A DNA stretch of 58,642 nt, taken from contig JAIPDT010000002.1 in assembly GCA_021737545.1 (NCBI GenBank), forward strand, positions 1-58,642. Reading direction: 5' to 3'. Shown piece by piece: positions 1 through 8,140 of the stretch. The position numbers and the translations under genes are program-made. How positions within the stretch are numbered: the first letter of the stretch is position 1; each line of letters starts with the position of its first letter. Origin of the DNA: Desulfobacteraceae bacterium (GTDB taxonomy: Bacteria > Desulfobacterota > Desulfobacteria > Desulfobacterales > Desulfosalsimonadaceae). The notes below the pieces were generated by a model, which ran no database searches, was not told the DNA's origin, and worked only from the letters and a program-made list of their open reading frames with translations.

Positions 1-137
1 TCCAATATCTGCGTTGCGCTGCATATCTTCGGAATTTCACGTACGATTAAGTACGCTGCATTCCTCGATATTTGCGCGCCTTGATCTTGAACTTTTTACT
101 TTGCCATCTAAAAATTGACTTTTTACGAGACTGTCAA
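1..137. repeat. ERIC-like dispersed palindromic repeat, copy 1 (left end cut by window)
   Basis: These 137 bases recur at 30668-30804 with only two differences (C/T in the stretch before the TTTTTACTTTG block, and G/A near the right end). The centre is a stem with arms CGTAC and GTACG around GATTAA. The arms extend outward imperfectly through GGAAT/ATTCC and ATATC/GATAT, so most of the element can fold into one long hairpin. The outer left arm (GATGGCAAAGTAAAAAG, seen in copy 2) lies beyond the window edge here. A short open frame on the minus strand is a by-product of the repeat and is not called as a gene. The element ends 14 bases before the next start codon. Confidence 0.85.
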
Positions 138-151
138 GTGCTGGTGAGGCT

Positions 152-565
152 ATGGAAAAGGATTCAATCGAGGTGACTCCGAGGGCAATCGATTTGATTG
201 CCCGGTATTTCAAGGACAAGGAAAAACAGCCGATCAGGCTTTTTGTCAAGGTGGGCGGCTGCGGCATCAGAAGTTTTGCTGTTGCCTTGGAGCCCCCCAC
301 CAGAACCGATGCAATATTCGATATAGAAGGTTTTCAGTTTATTGTTAATAAATCAGTGCTGAGGCATTTTAAGCCCATAAAAGTTGACTCCGATGGATTC
401 GGATTCCGGATTACCGGCCGCGGCATATATCCGCCTTCAGGATGCGGTACCTGCGGATATATGTGCCGCGACGGAAAAAGATGTTTAGGAGACTGTAAAA
501 TATGTGAAAATGTTTGTTCATACCGCCGCAGATCACTGGATAAAAATAGTGTATCCAGCGACTGA
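152..565 (+). CDS. IscA/HesB-like Fe-S protein with Cys-rich C-terminus
   Basis: A 137-residue protein that resembles the HesB/IscA (A-type carrier) fold: a VGGCG turn with Cys37, a central GFQF strand, and CGTCGYMC (Cys98, Cys101, Cys105) where A-type carriers have C-x-C. Cys37 and Cys98 are separated by 60 residues, near family spacing. Canonical IscA ends shortly after that motif, but this protein adds a tail with Cys111, Cys115, Cys118 and Cys122 that could bind a second metal site. The start is supported by a GGTGAGG ribosome-binding site. Family membership is fairly clear. A role in Fe-S storage or transfer is inferred, and no isc/suf genes lie nearby. Confidence 0.72.
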   Translation: MEKDSIEVTPRAIDLIARYFKDKEKQPIRLFVKVGGCGIRSFAVALEPPTRTDAIFDIEGFQFIVNKSVLRHFKPIKVDSDGFGFRITGRGIYPPSGCGTCGYMCRDGKRCLGDCKICENVCSYRRRSLDKNSVSSD

Positions 566-610
566 TTAAAGTTTCTGCGGCCCGGATTTTTACGGTCCAG
601 TCCCCCGGGC

Positions 611-928
611 CTATTCCCCGGTTATATCGCGCATCCAGCTCATGGCAGCGGCAACCGTCGGAAAACCTATCGTGGAGGTCAGGACGATCAAGGTATGCTT
701 GATTTCCTCCCGGGTTGCTCCGGCATCCAGGGCCCTGCGGGTATGACTGTGAACAGCTCCCTCCAGCTTAAGCGCGGCCGCCCCCGCCATTTGGATCAAC
801 TCCACGGTTTTGGCATCCAAAGGGCCTTCGGCGCGGGCCGCCTGTCCCAGGTCGGATACCGCCTGCATTACCTTGGGATTTTCAGTCTGCATCTTCTGGT
901 AATTCTTGGGCATTTGTTCTTTGCTCAT
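611..928 (-). CDS. Carboxymuconolactone decarboxylase (AhpD-fold) family protein without CxxC
   Basis: A 105-residue all-helical protein of the CMD/AhpD fold: the core KLEGAVHSHTRRALDAGAT followed by a REEI helix is the characteristic region. AhpD-type peroxidase partners carry ExxxCxxCxxxH. Here both cysteines are absent and only E and H remain, so a thiol-peroxidase role is unlikely. A start at 958 would add ten residues but has no ribosome-binding site. The ATG at 928 follows a GGAG eight bases upstream and is preferred. It is monocistronic, with a second minus-strand small gene upstream. Substrate unknown. Confidence 0.8.
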   Translation of the reverse strand: MSKEQMPKNYQKMQTENPKVMQAVSDLGQAARAEGPLDAKTVELIQMAGAAALKLEGAVHSHTRRALDAGATREEIKHTLIVLTSTIGFPTVAAAMSWMRDITGE

Positions 929-1024
929 TTGGGTTACTCCATTTTTTGGTTTTTTCATATTCTTGACAATGCAAGAAAAATTTTCGGGACAATTCTGATC
1001 CCTTAATACACCGGATTCACTCGA

Positions 1025-1180
1025 TCATGCATCGCCCGGCGGCTTCATGCAAAGTTCTTTTTCCTCTTCAGAGAGTTCATCGGGTTTTTTCAAATCCGAT
1101 AACTTGCACACATATAAATTGTTCTCGGCATCTTTGACGTAAACATATTTTTTTTCCTGATTTTGCTTTTCATCCGACAT
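1025..1180 (-). CDS. Small conserved-looking hypothetical protein, 51 aa
   Basis: A 51-residue frame beginning MSDEKQNQEKKYVYVKDAEN and ending CMKPPGDA. It has a very strong ribosome-binding site (GGAGGAG, about 5 bases before the ATG) and clear coding character: charged, with two Cys (Cys25 and Cys44) flanking an acidic EEE/KK-rich linker. There is no membrane segment or signal peptide. The pattern Y-V-Y-V-K-D-A then Y-V-C-K-L-x-D-L suggests a small beta-hairpin with a helical tail. I do not recognise a family. The two cysteines leave room for metal binding or a disulfide. Confidence 0.7.
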   Translation of the reverse strand: MSDEKQNQEKKYVYVKDAENNLYVCKLSDLKKPDELSEEEKELCMKPPGDA

Positions 1181-1428
1181 AATCTCCTCCTTTATTGCTC
1201 AAGCGGGTTTTTAATATATTATGATTATAATCTGAACATGATGGGAACGAATTGCAAATTTTTAATTAATTTCAAATACAAACTCTTAGTAAAATCTTGA
1301 AAAATCAGGGCCCTGTTTGGGCACACTCCTATTTTCCAATTGACTCGTTTACTTGATTGGTTTAGTGCAATGAATACGACAGGTTTGGCGAAAATTAATT
1401 TTTCATAATCCGGCCGGGTGCTAAAAAA

Positions 1429-2250
1429 ATGGTTGTTGAGGATTATTTAACAGTTGTGGTGCGGGCTGCGATGGATGCGGGTGCGGCTGCATTAGAAGTT
1501 TATGAACGCGATTTTGAGGTGGAGGAAAAATCCGATCATTCGCCTCTTACCCTTGCAGATAGGCGCGCCCATGAGATAATTTCCTCGTGCCTTGCCGATA
1601 CCCGGATTCCGGTGTTAAGCGAGGAAGGCCGGGATATCTCTTATAATGAACGCAGCACATGGCAAACCCTGTGGATTGTTGATCCTCTTGACGGAACCAA
1701 GGAGTTTGTCAAGAAAAACGGGGAATTTACAATCAATATAGCCCTGGTCTCGGATGAAAAACCAGTTTTGGGGGTGGTGTTTGTTCCTGTAAAAGACCTG
1801 CTTTATTTTGCGGGAGCAGACATCGGGGCCTTTGTAACAGAAGGAAAAAAGATCGCAAATCTGAAAGATCCGTTGTCAGAAGAGTTGGTTTCCGCATCCG
1901 TGCAGCTTCCCTTGACAGATCTGCGCGCGCGGCCCTATACAGTGATGGGCAGCCGATCGCATGCTACATCCGAAGTAGAAAATTTCGTGGAGGAAAAACG
2001 ACGCGAACTCGGTGATGTGGATTTTATTTCAGCAGGCAGTTCTCTTAAGTTCTGCCTGGTGGCAGAAGGCAGGGCCGATGTTTACCCGCGATTCGGCCCG
2101 ACAATGGAATGGGACACTGCAGCGGGCCAGGCCGTGGTGGAATCTGCCGGCGGGGCGGTGCTGGAATATGAGACCGGGCTGCCTCTGCGGTATAATAAGC
2201 AAAACCTTGCCAATCCCTGGTTCATAGTTTGCAGAGAATTAAAAAGATGA
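1429..2250 (+). CDS. cysQ: 3'(2'),5'-bisphosphate nucleotidase CysQ
   Basis: A 273-residue inositol-monophosphatase-superfamily phosphatase. It shows the lithium-sensitive metal-binding signatures: EEG near residue 64, DPLDGTKEF at about 85-93, and EWDTAAGQA at about 227-235. CysQ hydrolyses 3'-phosphoadenosine 5'-phosphate (PAP), left by sulfotransferases or PAPS reductase, to AMP and phosphate. The stop codon overlaps the next gene's start (ATGA), so it is translationally coupled to a PAPS-forming enzyme. That context makes PAP the likely substrate rather than inositol phosphate. Cytosolic. Confidence 0.93.
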   Translation: MVVEDYLTVVVRAAMDAGAAALEVYERDFEVEEKSDHSPLTLADRRAHEIISSCLADTRIPVLSEEGRDISYNERSTWQTLWIVDPLDGTKEFVKKNGEFTINIALVSDEKPVLGVVFVPVKDLLYFAGADIGAFVTEGKKIANLKDPLSEELVSASVQLPLTDLRARPYTVMGSRSHATSEVENFVEEKRRELGDVDFISAGSSLKFCLVAEGRADVYPRFGPTMEWDTAAGQAVVESAGGAVLEYETGLPLRYNKQNLANPWFIVCRELKR

Positions 2251-3959
2251 TAGAAACTTTGACAGAGGCACACGGCGGCGGACTTGTCAATCTCATGGTA
2301 GATGAACAGCGTGCCGGGCTTTTAAAAGACATCGCTATGAACCTGCCTGACATAAGCTTAAACGAGCGCAACATGTGCGATCTGGAAGTACTTGCCACAG
2401 GAGGATTTTCTCCGCTGGAAGGCTTCATGGTGCGCTCTGACTATGAATCGGTTTTGGACAGGATGCGGCTTCAAAACGGAGTTCTCTGGCCGGTGCCCAT
2501 ATGTCTGGATGTGCCGGCAGCCCGGGCCGAAACCCTGGAAGCCGGTCAATCCGCAGCTCTTCGGGATCCCGAAGGGTTCCTGCTGGGAGTGATGCATATA
2601 GAGGATATCTGGCCTGTGGACCGGGAAAAAGAAGCCGAAATGGTCTTTGAAACCACGGATACCACCCACACGGGCGTGGATTATCTTTATCACAAGTCTG
2701 GAGATTATTACATCGGCGGTCGCATCGAGGTGATCAGTCTGCCCATTCATTTCGATTTCAAGCAGATTCGGCTGTATCCGGCAGAAGTAAGGCAGGCGTA
2801 CGAAAAACTGGGATGGCAGAGGGTGGTTGGATTCCAGACCAGAAACCCTGTGCATCGCCCCCAGTTTGAAATGACAATCAAGGCCATGCGAAAGGCCCGC
2901 GCAAACCTGCTTATTATGCCGGTGGTGGGCATGACCAAGCCGGGCGATTTCGATCATTTTATCCGGGTAAGGTGCTGTAGGCACGTGGCCGAGCATTATC
3001 CTCCCGATTCCCAGATTATGACGCTTCTGCCGCTTGCAATGCGCCTGTCCGGTCCCAGGGACGCGCTGCTTGATGCGATTATCGCCAGAAATTACGGATG
3101 CACCCACTTCATAGTGGGTCACGACCATGCCAGTCCAGGAAAAGACAGAAACGGCAGGCCGTTTTATCCCTCAGACCGTTCCAGGCAGGTGGCGGCCGAA
3201 TACAGCGGCGAGATAGGCGTTGAAATCGTGCCCTTTGAAGAAATGGTCTATTTGCCGTTCGAGGATGAATACCGCAGCAAGGACAAGGTTTCAAAAGGAG
3301 TTGAAACCATATCCCTGTCAGGCTCTGATATTCGCCAGAGAATCCGGGAGGGGCGAAAAATTCCGGAATGGGCAACCTTTCCCGAAGTGGTCAAAGAACT
3401 TCAGCGGGCCTATCCTCCGCCCGAACGCCAGGGCTTTACAGTATTTTTAACCGGTCTGTCCGGGGCGGGCAAATCAACGATTGCAAAGGTGCTGTATTCC
3501 AAGTTCCTGGAACGCGGAGACCGGCCGGTTACTTTGCTTGACGGTGACATCGTGCGCCGCAACCTTTCAAGCGAGCTTAATTTTTCCAAGGAGCACCGCA
3601 ACATAAATGTGCTTCGCATAGGCTTTGTTGCAGGTGAGATTACCAAGAATCGCGGTGTGGCCATATGCGCGCCCATTGCCCCGTACGAAACAACGCGCCG
3701 CAAAATCCGGCAAAACATCGAAGCTTACGGAGGATTTATAGAGGTGCATGTGAGTACGCCGATCGAGGAATGCGAGAAGCGGGACCGCAAGGGGATGTAT
3801 GCAAAGGCCAGGGCAGGGCTGATTTCCGGATTTACCGGTGTGGACGATCCGTATGAGGAGCCCGCGAATCCGGAGCTGCGTATTGACACCACCAACCTTA
3901 CCCCTGCCGAGGCAGCCCAGGAGATTCTGCTGTTTTTGAGTAATAAGGGATTTATATAG
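2247..3959 (+). CDS. sat-cysC: Bifunctional sulfate adenylyltransferase / adenylylsulfate kinase (PAPS synthetase)
   Basis: A 570-residue fusion. The N-terminal ATP sulfurylase part has a PUA-like region, then QTRNPVHRPQFE (about residues 197-208) and the VGHDHASPG nucleotide site (about 288-296). The C-terminal APS kinase part has the P-loop GLSGAGKST (about 403), LDGD, CAPIAPYE and FTGVDDPYE. Together they turn sulfate and ATP into APS and then PAPS. An upstream TTG at 2229 is possible, but the ATG overlapping the cysQ stop is the better start. In a sulfate reducer the respiratory Sat is normally a separate protein, so this fusion probably serves sulfation (PAPS supply) together with CysQ. 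Confidence 0.93.
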   Translation: MIETLTEAHGGGLVNLMVDEQRAGLLKDIAMNLPDISLNERNMCDLEVLATGGFSPLEGFMVRSDYESVLDRMRLQNGVLWPVPICLDVPAARAETLEAGQSAALRDPEGFLLGVMHIEDIWPVDREKEAEMVFETTDTTHTGVDYLYHKSGDYYIGGRIEVISLPIHFDFKQIRLYPAEVRQAYEKLGWQRVVGFQTRNPVHRPQFEMTIKAMRKARANLLIMPVVGMTKPGDFDHFIRVRCCRHVAEHYPPDSQIMTLLPLAMRLSGPRDALLDAIIARNYGCTHFIVGHDHASPGKDRNGRPFYPSDRSRQVAAEYSGEIGVEIVPFEEMVYLPFEDEYRSKDKVSKGVETISLSGSDIRQRIREGRKIPEWATFPEVVKELQRAYPPPERQGFTVFLTGLSGAGKSTIAKVLYSKFLERGDRPVTLLDGDIVRRNLSSELNFSKEHRNINVLRIGFVAGEITKNRGVAICAPIAPYETTRRKIRQNIEAYGGFIEVHVSTPIEECEKRDRKGMYAKARAGLISGFTGVDDPYEEPANPELRIDTTNLTPAEAAQEILLFLSNKGFI

Positions 3960-3960
3960 C

Positions 3961-3981
3961 TGCAAGCCGCAAGCCGCAAGC
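3961..3981. repeat. Heptanucleotide tandem repeat (TGCAAGC-like, 3 units)
   Basis: Three successive 7-base units, TGCAAGC, CGCAAGC, CGCAAGC, begin one base after the TAG of the PAPS synthetase gene. They are one of six period-7 arrays in the window. Confidence 0.75.
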
Positions 3982-4011
3982 TTTAATTGGAAAAAGGGGG
4001 GGGCGGTGGTC

Positions 4012-4060
4012 GGAGGACAGAAGACAGAAGACAGAGGAAAGAGGACGGAAGACGGGTCAG
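4012..4060. repeat. Heptanucleotide tandem repeat (AGAAGAC-like, ~6-7 units)
   Basis: A purine-rich run that resolves cleanly into 7-base units: GGAGGAC, AGAAGAC, AGAAGAC, AGAGGAA, AGAGGAC, GGAAGAC, then a decayed GGGTCAG. It ends just before the GGAGAGG ribosome-binding site of the next gene. The array at 6208-6235 is related but in the opposite orientation. Confidence 0.8.
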
Positions 4061-4072
4061 GAGAGGTTTGAT

Positions 4073-5359
4073 ATGAAAGATACTGTTATCGGGGTTATCG
4101 GACTCGGATATGTGGGGCTGCCGCTGGCGGTTGCGTTCGGGCGGCATTTTGCGACCATTGGATACGATATCAAGACGGATCTCATTGAGTGCTACCGCAG
4201 ATGCGAGGATCCCACGGGCGAGCTGGGCGAAGAAGAGCTCAGATCGGCCTCGTTTCTGGAATATACTGCAGGCCCGGAGCGACTGGCAGAGGCTGACGTG
4301 ATCATTGTCGCCGCGCCCACTCCCATAGATATTGCCAGGCAGCCGGACCTGGGGCCGATTACCTCCGCTGCAGAGACTGCAGGCCGATACATGAAAAAAG
4401 GTGCCGTGGTGGTCTTTGAGTCCACGGTGTTTCCCGGACTTACAGAAGAGGTATGCGTGCCAATCCTGGAAAATGCCTCGGGTTTTGCCTGGAAAAAGGA
4501 TTTTCATGTCGGATATTCGCCGGAGCGGATTAATCCGGGCGACAAGGAACATACACTCGCCACAATCGTAAAAGTGGTGGCAGGAGACGACCGGAAAACT
4601 TTGGATCTGCTGGCGGGGCTTTATGGAAGCGTTGTCTCCGCGGGAGTTCACAGGGCCGATTCCATTCGGGAAGCCGAGGCCGCAAAGGTGATTGAAAACA
4701 CCCAGCGGGATTTAAACATAGCATTAATGAACGAGCTTGCAGTGATTTTTGACAAGCTTGGAATTGATACCCAGAACGTATTGGCCGCAGCAGGATCAAA
4801 ATGGAACTTTTTGCCATTTAAACCCGGTCTTGTAGGTGGGCACTGCATAGGAGTCGACCCTTATTATCTTACTTACAAAGCTGAAACTATGGGGTATCAT
4901 CCCGAGGTTATCCTGGCAGGTCGTCGCATAAACGATAATATGGGCAAGTTTATTGCGGAAAAAGCTATCAAGCTGATGTGTAGGGCAGGCCGAAACGTCA
5001 TCGGAGGCAGGGTGGCAATTTTCGGGCTGACTTTCAAGGAGGACTGCGCGGACCTTCGCAATACCCGGGTTATAGACATTGTAAACGAGCTCCAGGCATA
5101 CGGCATTACTCCGCTGATACACGATTCCCTGGCAGACCCTGCTTCCGCCAGGGCTATTTACGGGATTTCCATGTGCAAATGGCGGGACTTGGTGGATTTG
5201 GACGCCATTATCATTGCAGTGGCCCACAGAGAGTACCGGGCCATGACCCCGGAAGATTTTTTAAATCACCTGGCCCCGGGCGGATGCCTGCTCGATATCA
5301 AGGGAGTGCTGGATCCTGCGGCCATAAAGGAAAACGGGATTTATTTCTGGCGGCTTTAG
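4073..5359 (+). CDS. tviB: UDP-N-acetylhexosamine C6 dehydrogenase, TviB/WbpO type
   Basis: A 428-residue nucleotide-sugar dehydrogenase of the UDP-Glc/GDP-Man dehydrogenase family. It has an N-terminal NAD-binding GLGYVGLP (residues 10-17), a STVFPG substrate loop, a central EAAKVIENTQRDLNIA helix and catalytic Cys258 in GGHCIGVDPYYL. The KWNFLPFKPG stretch and length resemble TviB/WbpO, which oxidise UDP-GlcNAc or UDP-GalNAc to the uronic acid. The ribosome-binding site is GGAGAGG. With the upstream PAPS synthetase and CysQ, and an epimerase at 16058, it points to an acidic, perhaps sulfated, surface polysaccharide. Exact sugar specificity cannot be read from sequence. Confidence 0.88.
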   Translation: MKDTVIGVIGLGYVGLPLAVAFGRHFATIGYDIKTDLIECYRRCEDPTGELGEEELRSASFLEYTAGPERLAEADVIIVAAPTPIDIARQPDLGPITSAAETAGRYMKKGAVVVFESTVFPGLTEEVCVPILENASGFAWKKDFHVGYSPERINPGDKEHTLATIVKVVAGDDRKTLDLLAGLYGSVVSAGVHRADSIREAEAAKVIENTQRDLNIALMNELAVIFDKLGIDTQNVLAAAGSKWNFLPFKPGLVGGHCIGVDPYYLTYKAETMGYHPEVILAGRRINDNMGKFIAEKAIKLMCRAGRNVIGGRVAIFGLTFKEDCADLRNTRVIDIVNELQAYGITPLIHDSLADPASARAIYGISMCKWRDLVDLDAIIIAVAHREYRAMTPEDFLNHLAPGGCLLDIKGVLDPAAIKENGIYFWRL

Positions 5360-5365
5360 ATAAAC

Positions 5366-6160
5366 TCAGCGCGTGGCCTCCTTATAAGCGGCTGTCTGCT
5401 TGCCTATTATTGCCGCAAGATCAGGGTTTTCGAGATTTTCCTCGATGGTGCGCTCAAACGCGCTCCCTATGACCACGCCGTCTGCAACTGCTGAAACCGC
5501 TGCCACATCCGAAGGCGTGGAAATGCCAAAACCCACGCATACCGGCATGTCGCTTGCCTGCCTGACCCTTTCCACATAGTCTCCCAATTCTGTTGTATCC
5601 AGCCCCCCGGACCCGGTCACCCCGGTCATGGAGACCATGTATAAAAATCCCGAGGCATTTTGGGCGATCATGCGCATGCGGTCTTCGGGGGTGGTCGGAG
5701 CAATCAGCCGGATCAGGCAAAAGTCTCCCTTTGACCATTTTTCGGTTAACTCGTTTGATTCTTCGGGCGGCAGATCCACAACCAGTACCCCGTCAGCGCC
5801 GGCGGATCTGCCATCATTGTAGAAGCGATCGCCTCCGTAGGCTATAATAGGATTGTAATATGAAAACACTATAACCGGCACCCTATATGATTGCCTGATC
5901 CTGCGGGTTATTTCCAGAACGCCGTCTATATGCATGCTTTTTTTTAAAGCCCGGGCAGACGAGCGCTGGATTACAGGTCCGTCCGCGGTGGGATCTGAAA
6001 ACGGCACCCCGAGTTCCAGGATGTCCACTCCGTTTTCGCACATGGCCGAGACAATGGCCAGAGATGCCTCCATGTCAGGGTCCCCGGCCGTGACAAACCC
6101 TACCAGCGCTTTTTCTCCCTTATCTTTTAAACGCTTAAATGTCTCTTCAATCCTTGTCAT
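5366..6160 (-). CDS. trpA: Tryptophan synthase alpha chain
   Basis: A 264-residue TIM barrel that splits indole-3-glycerol phosphate to indole and glyceraldehyde 3-phosphate; indole is channelled to TrpB. Visible hallmarks are ELGVPFSDPTADGPVIQ with the catalytic Glu, SYYNPI, and the phosphate-binding GFGIS and GVVIGSA loops. It is the last gene of the trp operon. A 63-base spacer containing a heptad array separates it from trpB. Its 3' end lies 6 bases from the convergent sugar dehydrogenase gene, leaving no room for an intergenic terminator. Confidence 0.97.
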   Translation of the reverse strand: MTRIEETFKRLKDKGEKALVGFVTAGDPDMEASLAIVSAMCENGVDILELGVPFSDPTADGPVIQRSSARALKKSMHIDGVLEITRRIRQSYRVPVIVFSYYNPIIAYGGDRFYNDGRSAGADGVLVVDLPPEESNELTEKWSKGDFCLIRLIAPTTPEDRMRMIAQNASGFLYMVSMTGVTGSGGLDTTELGDYVERVRQASDMPVCVGFGISTPSDVAAVSAVADGVVIGSAFERTIEENLENPDLAAIIGKQTAAYKEATR

Positions 6161-6207
6161 TACAAATATCCTTTCAACCTCCCTTTATTCCAAGCCTTCC
6201 ACTCTCC

Positions 6208-6235
6208 GCCCTCAGTCCTCTGTCTACTGTCCACT
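6208..6235. repeat. Heptanucleotide tandem repeat overlapping the trpB 3' end
   Basis: Four 7-base units on the plus strand: GCCCTCA, GTCCTCT, GTCTACT, GTCCACT. Read on the trp coding strand they are purine-rich (for example AGAGGAC) and match the array at 4012-4060. The array covers the trpB stop codon and its last codons. Confidence 0.7.
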
Positions 6236-7447
6236 GACTTCCGCTACAATCCCAAGATCCTTATCCCCTCTTCCGGACAGGTTTACAACGATTACCTGAT
6301 CTGTTCCCGAGTTTGCCGCCATGTCCATGGCAGCGGCCAGGGCATGTGAGCTTTCCAGGGCGGGAATGATTCCTTCGGTGCGGCAGAGCGCCTCAAATGC
6401 CTCAAGAGCCTGGCTGTCTGTTATGCTGACGTATTCAACCCTTCCAGAATCCTTGAACAGAGCGTGTTCCGGGCCAACCCCCGGATAATCCAGGCCGGCC
6501 GAAATGGAATGGGCTTCCTTGATCTGACCGTAGCCGTCCTGGAGCAGATAGGACTTGGACCCGTGCAGTACTCCCAGCGAGCCGGCGCAAAGTGTGGCTG
6601 CATGCCTGCCGGTCTCAATTCCATTGCCTGCGGCTTCCACCCCGGTCATGCGTACAGGATCGTCTGCAAACGGGTAAAACATGCCCATGGCATTGGAGCC
6701 GCCTCCAACACAGGCAACCAGTATGTCCGGCAATCGCCCGATTTCCTGCAATGTCTGATTTCGGGTTTCTTCTCCGATAATTTTTTGAAAATCCCGCACC
6801 ATGGCGGGATAGGGGTGAGGGCCCGCTACCGAGCCTATCACGTAGAAGGTGTCGCGCACCGCTGATACCCAGTAGCGCATGGCTTCGTTCATAGCGTCCT
6901 TTAATGTGCCGGTGCCGGATTCCACTGGTATGACTTCCGCGCCCAAAAGTTCCATGCGGTTGACGTTTGGGGCCTGGCGACGGATGTCTTCGGTGCCCAT
7001 GAAGATTTTACACGACATGCCGAAAAATGCTGCAGCAGTGGCTGTTGCCACCCCGTGCTGGCCTGCGCCAGTCTCGGCGATCACCTTGGTTTTGCCCATC
7101 CTCTTGGCAAGAAGGGCCTGGCCAAGGGTATTGTTGATCTTGTGGGCTCCTGTATGAAGCAGGTCTTCGCGTTTGAGATAGACGGCTGCCCCGCCGATTT
7201 TTTTTGAGAGCCGTTCTGCGTGATACAAAGGGGTGGGCCTGCCTGCAAAGTCCTTTAGCATGCCGTAGAGTTCTTTTTGAAAGGATTCGTCTTTGACATG
7301 TTCAAGGTATGCTGAATCGAGCTCAAGCAGGGCGGGCATAAGCGTTTCAGCCACATACCTGCCGCCGTAGGCACCGAAATGTCCCATTTCATCCGGCCAT
7401 TCTGTGACCGGTCTTTCGGATTGTGGAAAATGATGTTTTTCAGGCAT
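6224..7447 (-). CDS. trpB: Tryptophan synthase beta chain
   Basis: A 407-residue PLP enzyme that condenses indole with serine to tryptophan. It contains GAHKINN with the Schiff-base lysine in [25 protein letters not shown], and the PLP phosphate loop [10 protein letters not shown]. It is the TrpB1 type expected with a TrpA partner. Its ATG overlaps the trpF stop (TGATG). A TTG three bases upstream is less likely. The extreme C-terminal codons are made of heptad-repeat sequence. Confidence 0.97.
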   Translation of the reverse strand: MPEKHHFPQSERPVTEWPDEMGHFGAYGGRYVAETLMPALLELDSAYLEHVKDESFQKELYGMLKDFAGRPTPLYHAERLSKKIGGAAVYLKREDLLHTGAHKINNTLGQALLAKRMGKTKVIAETGAGQHGVATATAAAFFGMSCKIFMGTEDIRRQAPNVNRMELLGAEVIPVESGTGTLKDAMNEAMRYWVSAVRDTFYVIGSVAGPHPYPAMVRDFQKIIGEETRNQTLQEIGRLPDILVACVGGGSNAMGMFYPFADDPVRMTGVEAAGNGIETGRHAATLCAGSLGVLHGSKSYLLQDGYGQIKEAHSISAGLDYPGVGPEHALFKDSGRVEYVSITDSQALEAFEALCRTEGIIPALESSHALAAAMDMAANSGTDQVIVVNLSGRGDKDLGIVAEVSGQ

Positions 7448-8133
7448 CAAAATATTCTCCTTGTCTGATTTGATATATTACACAAACGCACTGCATAGAT
7501 AAAGTCGCGAACCTTTTGGGTATCTTTTTTCCCGGGTGATGATTCCACTGCGGAGCTTACATCCACCGCATCCGGCCGGGCCGAATCAATGGCTTGCGTC
7601 GCATTTTGCGGCGACAATCCGCCCGCGATTATGGTCGGATGGTTTTTTGCAAATTGCCGGGCTAAAGACCAGTCCCAGGTTTTGGCATTGCCGCCCGGAA
7701 GAACACCTGTAGAACATTCAACCAAAAAGGACGAGGCGTTATATTGACAGGCCTCTTTAATGTTTGGGGTGCCGTTTACATACAAACACTTGATTACGCA
7801 AAGACCTTTTTCCCGCAGTTTTTCAACCAGTTCGGGGGTTTCGCGGCCGTGTAACTGCACTGCAAAAAGGCCGCAATGGTATGCCGTCTCCATAATTGTT
7901 TCAAAAGATTCGTTAACAAATACTCCCACACTTGTCACATGGGACGGCAGCATCGAGGTTATCTGTGCCGCCCTGTTCACGGTCACAAACCTGGGGCTTT
8001 TGGGGTAAAATACAAGCCCGGCAGCATCGGCTCCCCATGCGGCGCATACAAGGGCGTCTTCCGGTTGTGTTATGCCGCATATTTTGACCTGGATGCGTTC
8101 GTGTAAGTCTTGGCCGGATTCTCCGGTATACAT
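7447..8133 (-). CDS. trpF: Phosphoribosylanthranilate isomerase
   Basis: A 228-residue TIM barrel that isomerises phosphoribosylanthranilate to CdRP. The signature VKICGIT with catalytic Cys follows a 15-residue N-terminal lead. The [12 protein letters not shown] loop, QLHG strand and AGGLSP phosphate site are present. The ATG follows an AGAGAG ribosome-binding site and lies 7 bases after trpC. A downstream start near VKICG is possible, but the upstream one has the better signal. trpF is separate from trpC, unlike the fused gene of enterobacteria. Confidence 0.95.
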   Translation of the reverse strand: MYTGESGQDLHERIQVKICGITQPEDALVCAAWGADAAGLVFYPKSPRFVTVNRAAQITSMLPSHVTSVGVFVNESFETIMETAYHCGLFAVQLHGRETPELVEKLREKGLCVIKCLYVNGTPNIKEACQYNASSFLVECSTGVLPGGNAKTWDWSLARQFAKNHPTIIAGGLSPQNATQAIDSARPDAVDVSSAVESSPGKKDTQKVRDFIYAVRLCNISNQTRRIF

Positions 8134-8140
8134 AATCTCT

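Noticed and set aside
37-300. Minus-strand peptide encoded in the dispersed repeat (also at 30704)
   Set aside because: It is a by-product of repeat sequence and overlaps the IscA-like or arfB gene. The shared peptide simply reflects DNA identity.
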